32,961 nucleotides of DNA from an uncultured Sphingomonadales bacterium. Lineage in GTDB: Bacteria; Pseudomonadota; Alphaproteobacteria; Sphingomonadales; Sphingomonadaceae. Both the position numbers and the translations under genes were made by a program. Positions 25,116 to 32,961 of this stretch are shown in pieces; within the stretch, counting starts at the first letter, position 1, and every line of letters starts with the position of its first letter. The stretch spans positions 1 to 32,961 of the forward strand of contig CALMGC010000051.1 in the NCBI GenBank assembly GCA_937863505.1, given 5' to 3'. The notes beneath the pieces are model-generated. The model saw only the letters and a list, made by a program, of their open reading frames with translations, was not told the origin of the DNA and did no database searches.

Positions 25116-26369
25116 CTAGCCGATCAGCAGCCCGGCGAGCGCCGCGCTCATCAGGTTGGCGAGGCTTCCCGCCGCCAGCGCGCGCAGGCCGAGGCGCGCG
25201 ATGACGGGGCGTTGGTTGGGCGCGAGCCCGCCCGTCACCGCCATCTGGATCGCGATGGAGGAGAAGTTCGCGAAACCGCACAGCGCGAAGGTGATCACCG
25301 CAACCGTGCGCGGAGACAGCTGAGCGGCCTGTTTGCCGAGGTCGATATAACCCACGAACTCGTTGAGGACGATCTTCTCGCCGAACAGCCCGCCCGCGAT
25401 GCCCGCCTCATGCCAGGGGACGTTGAGGAGGAACATCACCGGCTTGAACACGAGGCCGAGCAGGCTCTGGAAGCTCAGCCCCGGCAGGCCGACCAGCGCG
25501 CCCAAGCCGCCGAGCAGCCCGTTGGCGAGCGCGACCAGCGCCACGAAGGCGAGCACCATCGCCCCTACCGCGACCGCGAGCCGAACGCCCGTCTGCGCGC
25601 CCTGCGCGGCGGCCATGATGATGTTGGCGGGCTTTTCCTCGTCATGCGTCGCGTCGGGAAGCGGCTCGCCCGCGATCGGTCCGGCGACCGCGCGGTCTTC
25701 GGTCGCGAGCGCGCGACGGTCGGGCATGATGATCTTCGCCATCAGGATACCGCCGGGCGCGGCCATGAAGCTGGCGGCGAGGAGGAATTCGATGCGGATG
25801 CCCATCGAGGCATAGGCGGCGAGGATCGTGCCCGCGACGCCGGCCATGCCGCTGGTCATCACCGTGAACAGCTGCGGCGGGGTCAGCGCGGCGAGATAGG
25901 GGCGGATCACCAGCGGCGACTCGCTCTGCCCAACGAAGATGTTCGCGGCGGCGCACAGCGATTCCACCTTGGACACGCCGATCACCCGCTCGATCGCGCC
26001 ACCCAGCCAGCGGACGATCAACTGCATGACGCCGAGATGATATAGGATCGACACCAGGCTGGCGAAGAAGATGATGACCGGCAGCGCGGCGATCGCGAAG
26101 CTGGTGCCGCCGATCTCGGGCTTGGCGAGCGGGCCGAACAGGAATTCGACACCCGCATGGGCATAGCCGAGCAGGTTGGCGACACCGCCGGACAGGAAAC
26201 GCAACGCGCTCACCCCCCAGGGGGCGTAAAGCACCATCACCGCAATGCCTGCCTGCAACGCGAACGCCGCACCGACGACACGCAGGCGGATCGCGCGGCG
26301 GTCGGTCGACAAGGCAAGGGCGATAAGCAGGATGGCGGCGATGCCTGCCATGCCGATCAGGAAACGCAT
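25116..26369 (-). CDS. Concentrative nucleoside transporter (CNT/NupC family)
   Basis: MRFLIGMAGIAAILLIALALSTDRRAI...GTSFAIAALPVIIFFASLVSILYHLGVMQLIVRWLGGAIERVIGVSKVESLCAAANIFVGQSESPLVIRPYLAALTPPQLFTVMTSGMAGVAGTILAAY. Confidence 0.95.
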   Translation of the reverse strand: MRFLIGMAGIAAILLIALALSTDRRAIRLRVVGAAFALQAGIAVMVLYAPWGVSALRFLSGGVANLLGYAHAGVEFLFGPLAKPEIGGTSFAIAALPVIIFFASLVSILYHLGVMQLIVRWLGGAIERVIGVSKVESLCAAANIFVGQSESPLVIRPYLAALTPPQLFTVMTSGMAGVAGTILAAYASMGIRIEFLLAASFMAAPGGILMAKIIMPDRRALATEDRAVAGPIAGEPLPDATHDEEKPANIIMAAAQGAQTGVRLAVAVGAMVLAFVALVALANGLLGGLGALVGLPGLSFQSLLGLVFKPVMFLLNVPWHEAGIAGGLFGEKIVLNEFVGYIDLGKQAAQLSPRTVAVITFALCGFANFSSIAIQMAVTGGLAPNQRPVIARLGLRALAAGSLANLMSAALAGLLIG

Positions 26370-26505
26370 GTGGCCGTGTCGTCCTTCACCGCCCGCCGCC
26401 GGGCTCCCCGGGCCCGGTATGGCCGGGCGAAGCGGGGTGGCACAAGCGTTTCCGGCGGCGCTCACCCGCATTGACGCATCTCCGCGAGCCGGTAGCGTGC
26501 GCGCG

Positions 26506-27180
26506 ATGACGCAAGCTGCACCCGTGCCTAGGTCCCTGTTCGCGCTGTCGGTCTTCTATGGCGGGATGGTGTGCATCGCGGGGGTGCTCGGCAACAAGCA
26601 GGTGTCGTTGGGGCCGCTCTCCGCGCTGGGGCCGATGCTGGGGCTGGGCCCGCTCGCGATCGAGGGCGGCATCTTCGCGTTTCTGCTGCTGGTCGTGGTG
26701 TCGAGCGCGGTGGCGGAGCTGCACGGGCGCAGCGTTGCCAACCGGCTGGTGCGGTTCGGCTTCGTGCCGTTGATCGCGTCCATCCTGCTCGCACTGCTGG
26801 TGCTGGCATTCCCGCCTTCGCCCGAGATGCGGGGCGAGAATCTTCAGGCATTCACGTCGATGATGACGGGGACGCCGCGCATCTGGGTGGCGGGGATCAT
26901 CGCCTATGGCATCTCGCAGACGCTCAACGTGACGGTGTTCGCGTGGTTGAAGGGGCGCGAGGGCGCGTCGCTGCTGTGGCTGCGCGCCGCGGTGGCGAGC
27001 GTCGGGAGCCAGATCGTCGACGCGCTGTTCTTCATCACGATCGCCTTTTACGGCCAGTTCCCGATCGGCCCGCTGCTGATCGGGCAGCTGGTGGTCAAGG
27101 TGCTGCTGTCCGCGCTGCTGGTCCCACCCGCGATCTACGCGGCGGTGGCGCTGGGGCGATGGCTGGATGCGCGTGGTTGA
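26506..27180 (+). CDS. Queuosine precursor transporter (VUT/YhhQ family)
   Basis: FYGGMVCIAGVLGNKQVSLGP...EGGIFAFLLLVVVSSAVAELHGRSVANRLVRFGF...SQTLNVTVFAWLKGREG...LWLRAAVASVGSQIVDALFFITIAFYG. Confidence 0.88.
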   Translation: MTQAAPVPRSLFALSVFYGGMVCIAGVLGNKQVSLGPLSALGPMLGLGPLAIEGGIFAFLLLVVVSSAVAELHGRSVANRLVRFGFVPLIASILLALLVLAFPPSPEMRGENLQAFTSMMTGTPRIWVAGIIAYGISQTLNVTVFAWLKGREGASLLWLRAAVASVGSQIVDALFFITIAFYGQFPIGPLLIGQLVVKVLLSALLVPPAIYAAVALGRWLDARG

Positions 27181-27271
27181 TCGGATCGCCGCGGCCTGCT
27201 ACATGGGTCACCGGAGCCCGCGGTCATGGGAAAGCCGTATAGAGTAGGGTAACCGGGCGACCGGTTCGACA

Positions 27272-27808
27272 TTACTCGCGGCGGGCTCCACCTTTTACTG
27301 CCCGCTTACGCATCGACTTTAGCGCCACGACGCGGTTCGGTCTCAACTCTTCGGCGTACCGGTATTCGTGGCCATCGATTAAGGCAATATATTCTAGGCG
27401 CAGCGGCTTGGCTGATCGCGCCTTCCCAATTGCAGCAATCGCGTGGGCACGCCCGATTACCTCATCTATGCGCGCAAAATCGGATTTGCGGATCGCTGCC
27501 TGTCCTCGCGCGGCTTCGCTCGCCGGGTCGCCATGCGATCTGAAGATGTGACGAATCTCGCTGCTTTGAACCACGCGGGTGTACCCAGCGATCGAGTGAC
27601 CGGTGCTATCCAGCACGGCCGCAACGTTCCTGACGGAGACTTGACCGAGCGACGTCGTGGAATGCTCCTTGCCGGAACGCATGGCGCGGGTGACGTGCTC
27701 TCTTAAGGCAGCGGCTTCTTCGGGGGTCACGAGTAGGCTTCTCCGTCGCTGGGCTGACGACCGCTGCTCCGGCGTAGAGCTTTTTCCAATGACGTAACGA
27801 CCGTTCAT
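27272..27808 (-). CDS. Standalone phage-type BECR-fold (PBECR-like) nuclease-domain protein
   Basis: [71 protein letters not shown]...[34 protein letters not shown] resembles recalled PBECR domains (IRHI..HG..E..RGQ..I...D...I..V). Confidence 0.6.
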   Translation of the reverse strand: MNGRYVIGKSSTPEQRSSAQRRRSLLVTPEEAAALREHVTRAMRSGKEHSTTSLGQVSVRNVAAVLDSTGHSIAGYTRVVQSSEIRHIFRSHGDPASEAARGQAAIRKSDFARIDEVIGRAHAIAAIGKARSAKPLRLEYIALIDGHEYRYAEELRPNRVVALKSMRKRAVKGGARRE

Positions 27809-27843
27809 TTGCACCCGCCCCTGCGCCCGTTAAGGCACACCGC

Positions 27844-28740
27844 ATGACCGATCACTCCCCCCATCCTGCCCTGCTCGCCAAGGCGGAGACGCTGACGGAG
27901 GCGCTGCCGTACCTTCAGCGCTATGCGGGCAAGACGTTCGTGATCAAATATGGCGGGCACGCGATGGGCGATCCCGATGCGGCGCGCGACTTCGCGCATG
28001 ACGTGGTGTTGCTGAAAGCAGTCGGTATCAACCCGGTGGTGGTGCATGGCGGCGGGCCGCAGATCGGCGCGATGCTCAAGCGGCTGGGCGTGCAGTCCGA
28101 GTTCATCGGCGGCCTGCGCGTGACCGACAAGGCGACGGCGGAGATCGCCGAAATGGTGTTGGCGGGCTCGATCAACAAGGAGATCGTCGGCTGGATCGGG
28201 CAGGCGGGCGGGCGCGCGGTGGGCCTGTCGGGCAAGGATGCGGGGCTGGTGCGCGCGGAGAAGATCGCGGGCCGCGCGCCCGATCCGTTGCAGGGCATCG
28301 AGCGGCACGTCGACCTGGGCTTCGTAGGCGCCCCGGTCGCGGTCGACCGGACGATCATCGACACGCTGTGCGACGCGGGGATGATCCCGGTGGTCGCCCC
28401 GATCGGGATCGGCGCGGACGGGCACACATACAACATCAACGCCGACACGATGGCGGGCGCGATCGCCGCCGCGCTGGGGGCGGCGCGATTCTTCCTGCTC
28501 ACCGACGTAGCGGGTGTACTGAAGAACGGTGAGCTGCTTACCGATCTCACCCCCGCCGCCATCCGGCGGCTGCGTGAGGAGGGCGTGGTCACCGGCGGGA
28601 TGATCCCCAAGCTCGACACCTGCATGGCCGCGGTCGGCGCGGGGGTGGACGCGGCGGTGATCCTCGACGGGCGGGTGCGGCACGCGCTTCTGCTGGAGAT
28701 CTTCACGCGCAAGGGCGTGGGCACGCTGGTGCGGTGTTGA
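27844..28740 (+). CDS. argB: Acetylglutamate kinase
   Basis: [64 protein letters not shown]...[31 protein letters not shown]. Confidence 0.98.
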   Translation: MTDHSPHPALLAKAETLTEALPYLQRYAGKTFVIKYGGHAMGDPDAARDFAHDVVLLKAVGINPVVVHGGGPQIGAMLKRLGVQSEFIGGLRVTDKATAEIAEMVLAGSINKEIVGWIGQAGGRAVGLSGKDAGLVRAEKIAGRAPDPLQGIERHVDLGFVGAPVAVDRTIIDTLCDAGMIPVVAPIGIGADGHTYNINADTMAGAIAAALGAARFFLLTDVAGVLKNGELLTDLTPAAIRRLREEGVVTGGMIPKLDTCMAAVGAGVDAAVILDGRVRHALLLEIFTRKGVGTLVRC

Positions 28741-28807
28741 GCGGAGCAGGGGTTACTCCGCGCGCGCGCATCGGCTAATCGGCGCGGCAACACACCGGAG
28801 CGCCGCC

Positions 28808-29107
28808 GTGATTACACTGACCATTATTCAAATCCTCCACGTCATCCTCAACGTGGTATGGTGGATCATCATCGCGCAGTTCGTGGTGTCGCTGCTGATC
28901 ACGTTCAATGTCGCCAACAACATGACCATCCGTTCGATCGCCAGCGGGCTCGATCAGGTGACGGAGCCGCTCTACCGCCCGATCCGGCGGGTGCTGCCGG
29001 TGATGGGCGGGCTCGACTTCGCGCCATTGGTCGTGCTGGTGCTAATGCAGATCATCACCATCGTCATCGACAATGTCGCAGCCAGCTTCATGGCGGGCGT
29101 GGGCTGA
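28808..29107 (+). CDS. YggT family membrane protein
   Basis: 99 aa; two hydrophobic segments; [36 protein letters not shown]. Confidence 0.93.
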   Translation: MITLTIIQILHVILNVVWWIIIAQFVVSLLITFNVANNMTIRSIASGLDQVTEPLYRPIRRVLPVMGGLDFAPLVVLVLMQIITIVIDNVAASFMAGVG

Positions 29108-29979
29108 TGACCGCGCGCATCATCGACGGCAAGGCGCGCGCGGCGACGTTGCGCGCCGAGGTGGCCGACGGCGTCGCGGCGTTCGCGCAAGCGGCGGGGC
29201 GTGCTCCGGGGCTGGCGGTGGTGCTGGTCGGCGAGGACCCGGCGTCCGCCGTCTACGTCCGCTCTAAGGGGCGCGCGACCGAGGCGGCGGGGATGCTCGG
29301 GTGGGAGCACCGGTTGCCTGTCGAGACTTCGCAGGCCGAACTGCTCGCGCTGGTGGGGCGGCTCAACGCCGACCCGGCGGTGGACGGCATCTTGGTCCAG
29401 CTGCCGCTGCCGCCGCACATCGACGCGAGCGCTATCATTCTCGCAATTGACCCCGACAAGGACGTCGACGGCTTTCACCCGGTCAACGCGGGGCGTCTGG
29501 CGACGGGGCTGCCCGGCTTCGTCCCCTGCACCCCGCTCGGCTGCCTCATCCTGTTGCGCGACGCGGAGCCGCATCTGGCGGGGCTCGACGCAGTGGTGGT
29601 GGGCCGCTCCAACATCGTCGGCAAGCCGATGGCGCAGCTGCTGCTCGGGCAAAGCTGTACCGTCACAATGGCGCACAGCCGCACCCGCGATCTGTTCGCG
29701 CGCGTGCGGCAGGCGGACGTGGTCGTCGCGGCGGTCGGCGTCGCGGGGATGATCCGGGGCGAATGGATCAAGCCGGGCGCAACCGTGATTGACGTCGGCA
29801 TCAACCGCACGGACAAGGGCCTCGTCGGCGATGTCGACTTCGCCTCGGCGAGCGAGGTCGCGGGTGCGATCACGCCGGTGCCGGGCGGGGTGGGGCCGAT
29901 GACGATCGCCTGCCTCATGCGCAACACGCTGGAAAGCGCGTGTCGGCGCGAGGGCGTCGCCTTTCCCGACGAGCTGTAG
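29107..29979 (+). CDS. folD: Bifunctional methylenetetrahydrofolate dehydrogenase/cyclohydrolase
   Basis: [28 protein letters not shown]...[15 protein letters not shown]...[17 protein letters not shown]...[19 protein letters not shown]...[19 protein letters not shown]. Confidence 0.98.
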   Translation: MTARIIDGKARAATLRAEVADGVAAFAQAAGRAPGLAVVLVGEDPASAVYVRSKGRATEAAGMLGWEHRLPVETSQAELLALVGRLNADPAVDGILVQLPLPPHIDASAIILAIDPDKDVDGFHPVNAGRLATGLPGFVPCTPLGCLILLRDAEPHLAGLDAVVVGRSNIVGKPMAQLLLGQSCTVTMAHSRTRDLFARVRQADVVVAAVGVAGMIRGEWIKPGATVIDVGINRTDKGLVGDVDFASASEVAGAITPVPGGVGPMTIACLMRNTLESACRREGVAFPDEL

Positions 29980-30597
29980 ATGCTCGAACTCTACGTCTCC
30001 GCGCTGGTCACGTTCTTCGTGGTCATCGACCCGCTCGGCTGCGCGCCGATCTTCGCGGGGCTGACGGCGGGGGCGTCGGCGGCGCATCGGCGCAGCCAGG
30101 CGGTCCGCGCGGTGGGGATCGCGTCGGGCATCCTGCTCGTGTTCGCGGTGTTCGGCGAGGACCTGCTCCGAGGGCTCGGCATCGAGCTCGCGAGCTTCCG
30201 CATCGCGGGCGGGATCATGCTGTTTCTGATCGCGCTGGAGATGGTGTTCGAACGCCGGACGCAGCGCCGCGAGGATCGCGCCGCCAAGGTCGCGCAGGCG
30301 AACGAGGAGGATGTGTCCGTTTTTCCCATGGCGATGCCGATGATCGCCGGGCCGGGCTCGATCGCGAGCGTGATGCTGACGGGCGCGCGGCATCCGGGGC
30401 TGGCGCAGCATCTGGTGGTGCTGGGGGCGATGGCGACGATCCTGATTGCGACCTTGCTGTCGCTGCTGGCGGCGGGGCCGCTGATGCGGCTGCTCGGCGC
30501 GCGGATCGAGGCGGTGATCACGCGGTTGCTGGGGGTGCTGCTCGCGGCGCTGGCAGTGCAGTTCGTGGTAGATGGGTTGGCGGTGAAGCTGGGGTAG
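29980..30597 (+). CDS. MarC family membrane protein
   Basis: 205 aa; VTFFVVIDPLGCAPIFAGLTAG...LLRGLGIELASFRIAGGIMLFLIALEMVF...FPMAMPMIAGPGSIASVML. Confidence 0.93.
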   Translation: MLELYVSALVTFFVVIDPLGCAPIFAGLTAGASAAHRRSQAVRAVGIASGILLVFAVFGEDLLRGLGIELASFRIAGGIMLFLIALEMVFERRTQRREDRAAKVAQANEEDVSVFPMAMPMIAGPGSIASVMLTGARHPGLAQHLVVLGAMATILIATLLSLLAAGPLMRLLGARIEAVITRLLGVLLAALAVQFVVDGLAVKLG

Positions 30598-30619
30598 ACA
30601 GAAGGTCGGTACTGTGTTT

Positions 30620-30865
30620 TCACCGAATCAAGATTGCAACTTCCGGAGTATCTCGCATAGAGTACTCGTGATCTCCTCTTTTCAGTCCAATTTTGAGAGG
30701 AAAGTGTACTATGCGATCCACTGTGGCAAATTGCTGAGTATGTTGCCACTCGAAGTTGATCGTGTCACCCGCGCGAGGAAGAGCAATGAATTGAAAATCT
30801 CCAATGTCCTCGCTTTCAAGTGCCTCACCGCCGGGACCAAGTTTCGGACGGACCACATTACCCAT
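30620..30865 (-). CDS. Small hypothetical protein in a lower-GC patch
   Basis: About 81 aa MGNVVRPKLGPGGEALESEDIGDFQFIALPRAGDTINFEWQHTQQFATVDRIVHFPLKIGLKRGDHEYSMRDTPEVAILIR; protein-like beta pattern. Confidence 0.6.
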   Translation of the reverse strand: MGNVVRPKLGPGGEALESEDIGDFQFIALPRAGDTINFEWQHTQQFATVDRIVHFPLKIGLKRGDHEYSMRDTPEVAILIR

Positions 30866-30934
30866 AATCACTCGTCTTCCTCCGCCTTGGAAATGTGTTA
30901 AGAGACGGCCAACTGCGCTACCTATTCTTTACGG

Positions 30935-32767
30935 TCAACCCACCCGGAACACCCGCAACGGATCACCCCTCGGCAGCGGCAGCGGGGTCAGCCACGGAAA
31001 CGTCGCCCCACGCGCGAGCTGCGCGTAGAAGCCCTTGGGTGCCCGCGCGCGGTAGACGGTGGACTCGGCCATGTTGGGGCACACCACCAGCAACGTCGCC
31101 CTGTGCCGCCGCATGATCGCGCGCGCCTGTGTCGGCGGGCCGGTGAAGGCGTGCTGGACGTCGAGGATCGCGTCGCCGTTGCGGTGATATGGTCCCGCCA
31201 CCGCGTCGTGATGGGTGACCGTGATCATTCGCGGGCCGAGGTCGACGAAGCTGAACGCCGTCTGCGCCGGAAATCGGTCGAGCGCGGCGAGCGCGGGCAG
31301 GGTCATGCAGCGAGCGTTGGCGCGGTTGACGCGGGCGGCGAAGGCATCGGGCTTTCCGCCCGTCGGCACCCAGCGCAGGATCATGCTCGCGAACACGCCC
31401 GCCACCACCAGCAGCGCGAGCGCGCCCCCCGCCGCCCACACGCGGGACTTGCGACGGTGGCGCGCGACCCAGGGGACCAGCGCCCAGACCAACGCTACCA
31501 CGCCCGGCACGCCGAGCAGCTGCGCGCCCGCGCCGCTGCGCACCTGCCAGAACATCATCGCCGCCCCGAACATGGAGAACAGCAGCACCGGCCCCCAGCC
31601 GGTCCAGCGCGTGCGCCGATCCGCGCGCGCCGTGGCGAAAATCGCGCCGATCAACCCGATCACCGGCAGCGCAGCGAGCGGAACGCCGAGACGCCAGCCA
31701 TACTGGTAAATGGGCTTGGCCTCGCGCACGTTGCTTAGCCAGTTGCGTTCGAGCTCGGGCGAGACCTGTTCGGGTCGACCGAGGCATTGCGGGAAGAAAT
31801 GCGCGAACCCCGCCGCGATGGCGAGACCGGCGACGACCGCCAGCGCAAGCCGCACCTCGCGCCGCGCCGGGCTCAGCTGCGCGAGGACGAGCAGAAGCAC
31901 GCCCGCAGCGGCCACCACGCTCAGCCATACGGGCGTCAGCGCGTCGCAGCGCAGCACGCTCGAGTCCCAGGACTGGAAGCCTTCATAACCGATCAGCCCG
32001 CCGGCGCCGAGCGCCAGCGCATAGACGGTCAGCCGCTCCGCCTCGCGCCGGTCCCACACCCATCGCAGCGCCAAGATCGCGCCCGCCATAGCCGCAAAGG
32101 GCAACATCTCCAAGCCGATCGCGAGACTGACCGCGCTCGCCGCCCCCACCAGCGCGCCGCCGCGCCGCGCGGCGGGATCGCACAGGCCCGCCACCGTCAG
32201 GCTCAGCATCGCCAGCTGCCAACCGTGATGGTCGATGCGGTCGGGCATGAACATCGGCAGCGTCGCCGAGCAGCAGACCAGCCCCAGCACCGCCAGCGGC
32301 CAGGCGAGCGGGCTCACCAGCCGCCGCACCGTCGCCCCGAGCCCGAGCATCGCCACCGCCATCGGCAGCAACGGCGCGACCCCGCAGGCGATCCGCTCCG
32401 CCCAGAACGTGCCCGTGAACGGGCGTAAGCCGAGAATCAGCGCGGCGAGCGGCATGTCAACGATGCGCGACCAATGGATGTTGAAGCCGAGCGGCGGGTT
32501 CATCCGGTGCTGGCGCAGGTCGAACCACGCTTGTCCGTGGAGCAGCGCGCGCACCTGCATCAGCCGCATATTGTCGTCGGTGTCGCCGAGCCCGAGCCAG
32601 TAGATCTGCCCCCACCGGCTCCAGAACAACGCCGCCGCGACGAACAGCCACGCGGCCAGCGTGAGCCGCATCCAGTGCCGGTCGAGCTCCTCGATCAGCG
32701 TGGCGGGGCGGCGGCGGACGGGGAGCGGCCAATCCAAAGTCACTTTATTCACGCGGGCGCTCGCCAT
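30935..32767 (-). CDS. Large multi-TM membrane protein, probable GT-C-type glycosyltransferase
   Basis: About 610 aa; LGDTDDNMRLMQVRALLHGQAWFDLRQHRMNPPLGFNIHWSRIVDMPLAALILGLRPF in the first extramembrane loop (acidic motif typical of GT-C enzymes), many TM helices. Confidence 0.8.
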   Translation of the reverse strand: MASARVNKVTLDWPLPVRRRPATLIEELDRHWMRLTLAAWLFVAAALFWSRWGQIYWLGLGDTDDNMRLMQVRALLHGQAWFDLRQHRMNPPLGFNIHWSRIVDMPLAALILGLRPFTGTFWAERIACGVAPLLPMAVAMLGLGATVRRLVSPLAWPLAVLGLVCCSATLPMFMPDRIDHHGWQLAMLSLTVAGLCDPAARRGGALVGAASAVSLAIGLEMLPFAAMAGAILALRWVWDRREAERLTVYALALGAGGLIGYEGFQSWDSSVLRCDALTPVWLSVVAAAGVLLLVLAQLSPARREVRLALAVVAGLAIAAGFAHFFPQCLGRPEQVSPELERNWLSNVREAKPIYQYGWRLGVPLAALPVIGLIGAIFATARADRRTRWTGWGPVLLFSMFGAAMMFWQVRSGAGAQLLGVPGVVALVWALVPWVARHRRKSRVWAAGGALALLVVAGVFASMILRWVPTGGKPDAFAARVNRANARCMTLPALAALDRFPAQTAFSFVDLGPRMITVTHHDAVAGPYHRNGDAILDVQHAFTGPPTQARAIMRRHRATLLVVCPNMAESTVYRARAPKGFYAQLARGATFPWLTPLPLPRGDPLRVFRVG

Positions 32768-32846
32768 AAGAGGTCGCTCCCGCGCCGTTTTCGCGCCGGG
32801 AGGGGCTGGGCGCGTCCTATCGGCGTCCACGCAAAGGGCAAGACGC

Positions 32847-32961
32847 GTGGCGGTGACGGATCGGCTTGAGCAATGGCGGGCGAGCGGCGTGTTGGGACAA
32901 CTTGTCCGCTTTGGCATCGCGGGCGGGCTGTCGAGCGTGGTATACTCGCTAGTCTATATAC
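32847..32961 (+). CDS. GtrA-like family protein, N-terminal fragment (runs off the window)
   Basis: GTG start; VAVTDRLEQWRASGVLGQLVRFGIAGGLSSVVYSLVYI resembles the GtrA N-terminal TM pattern. Confidence 0.65.
   Translation, partial: MAVTDRLEQWRASGVLGQLVRFGIAGGLSSVVYSLVYI

Noticed and set aside
28972-30411. 479-aa antisense ORF across folD/marC
   Set aside because: Basic shadow ORF opposite folD and marC; no motif.
1-32961. CRISPR arrays, rRNA, tRNA, IS elements or prophage structural genes
   Set aside because: No regularly spaced direct repeats, no tRNA-like cloverleaf with CCA context, and no transposase or phage structural translations were recognised by eye; a dedicated scan could still find a missed tRNA.

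Overview
High-GC alphaproteobacterial chromosome segment, most likely a sphingomonad: it encodes serine palmitoyltransferase with a partner ACP and a CerR-like reductase, GcrA, and a ubiquitous set of housekeeping genes. Most of the window is ordinary and densely coding: chorismate mutase, GNAT, uvrC, recO, leuB, a GT2-GtrA glycosyltransferase, a PMT-type mannosyltransferase, metZ, apaG, a LysR regulator, an ABC-2 permease, gcrA, lptF/lptG, proB, obgE, a CNT nucleoside transporter, a queuosine-precursor transporter, argB, yggT, folD and marC. The most interesting parts are: (1) a photoactive yellow protein (PYP) gene at 22526-22900, followed by two small genes of unknown function and facing an AMP-forming p-coumarate-type ligase with an N-terminal carrier-protein-like domain; (2) a spread-out sphingolipid locus (putative ceramide synthase, desaturase, lptG/lptF, spt, acp, cerR); (3) a deletion-fused remnant of a BPSL0067/STY0301-like effector/immunity pair at about 10074-10528; (4) a compact three-helix palindromic element with complementary CCC/GGG loops upstream of obgE/pyp; (5) mutually exclusive hairpins in the metZ leader; (6) a standalone phage-type BECR nuclease-like protein. 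Family assignments come from reading the translations and recalled motifs; no database search was run.
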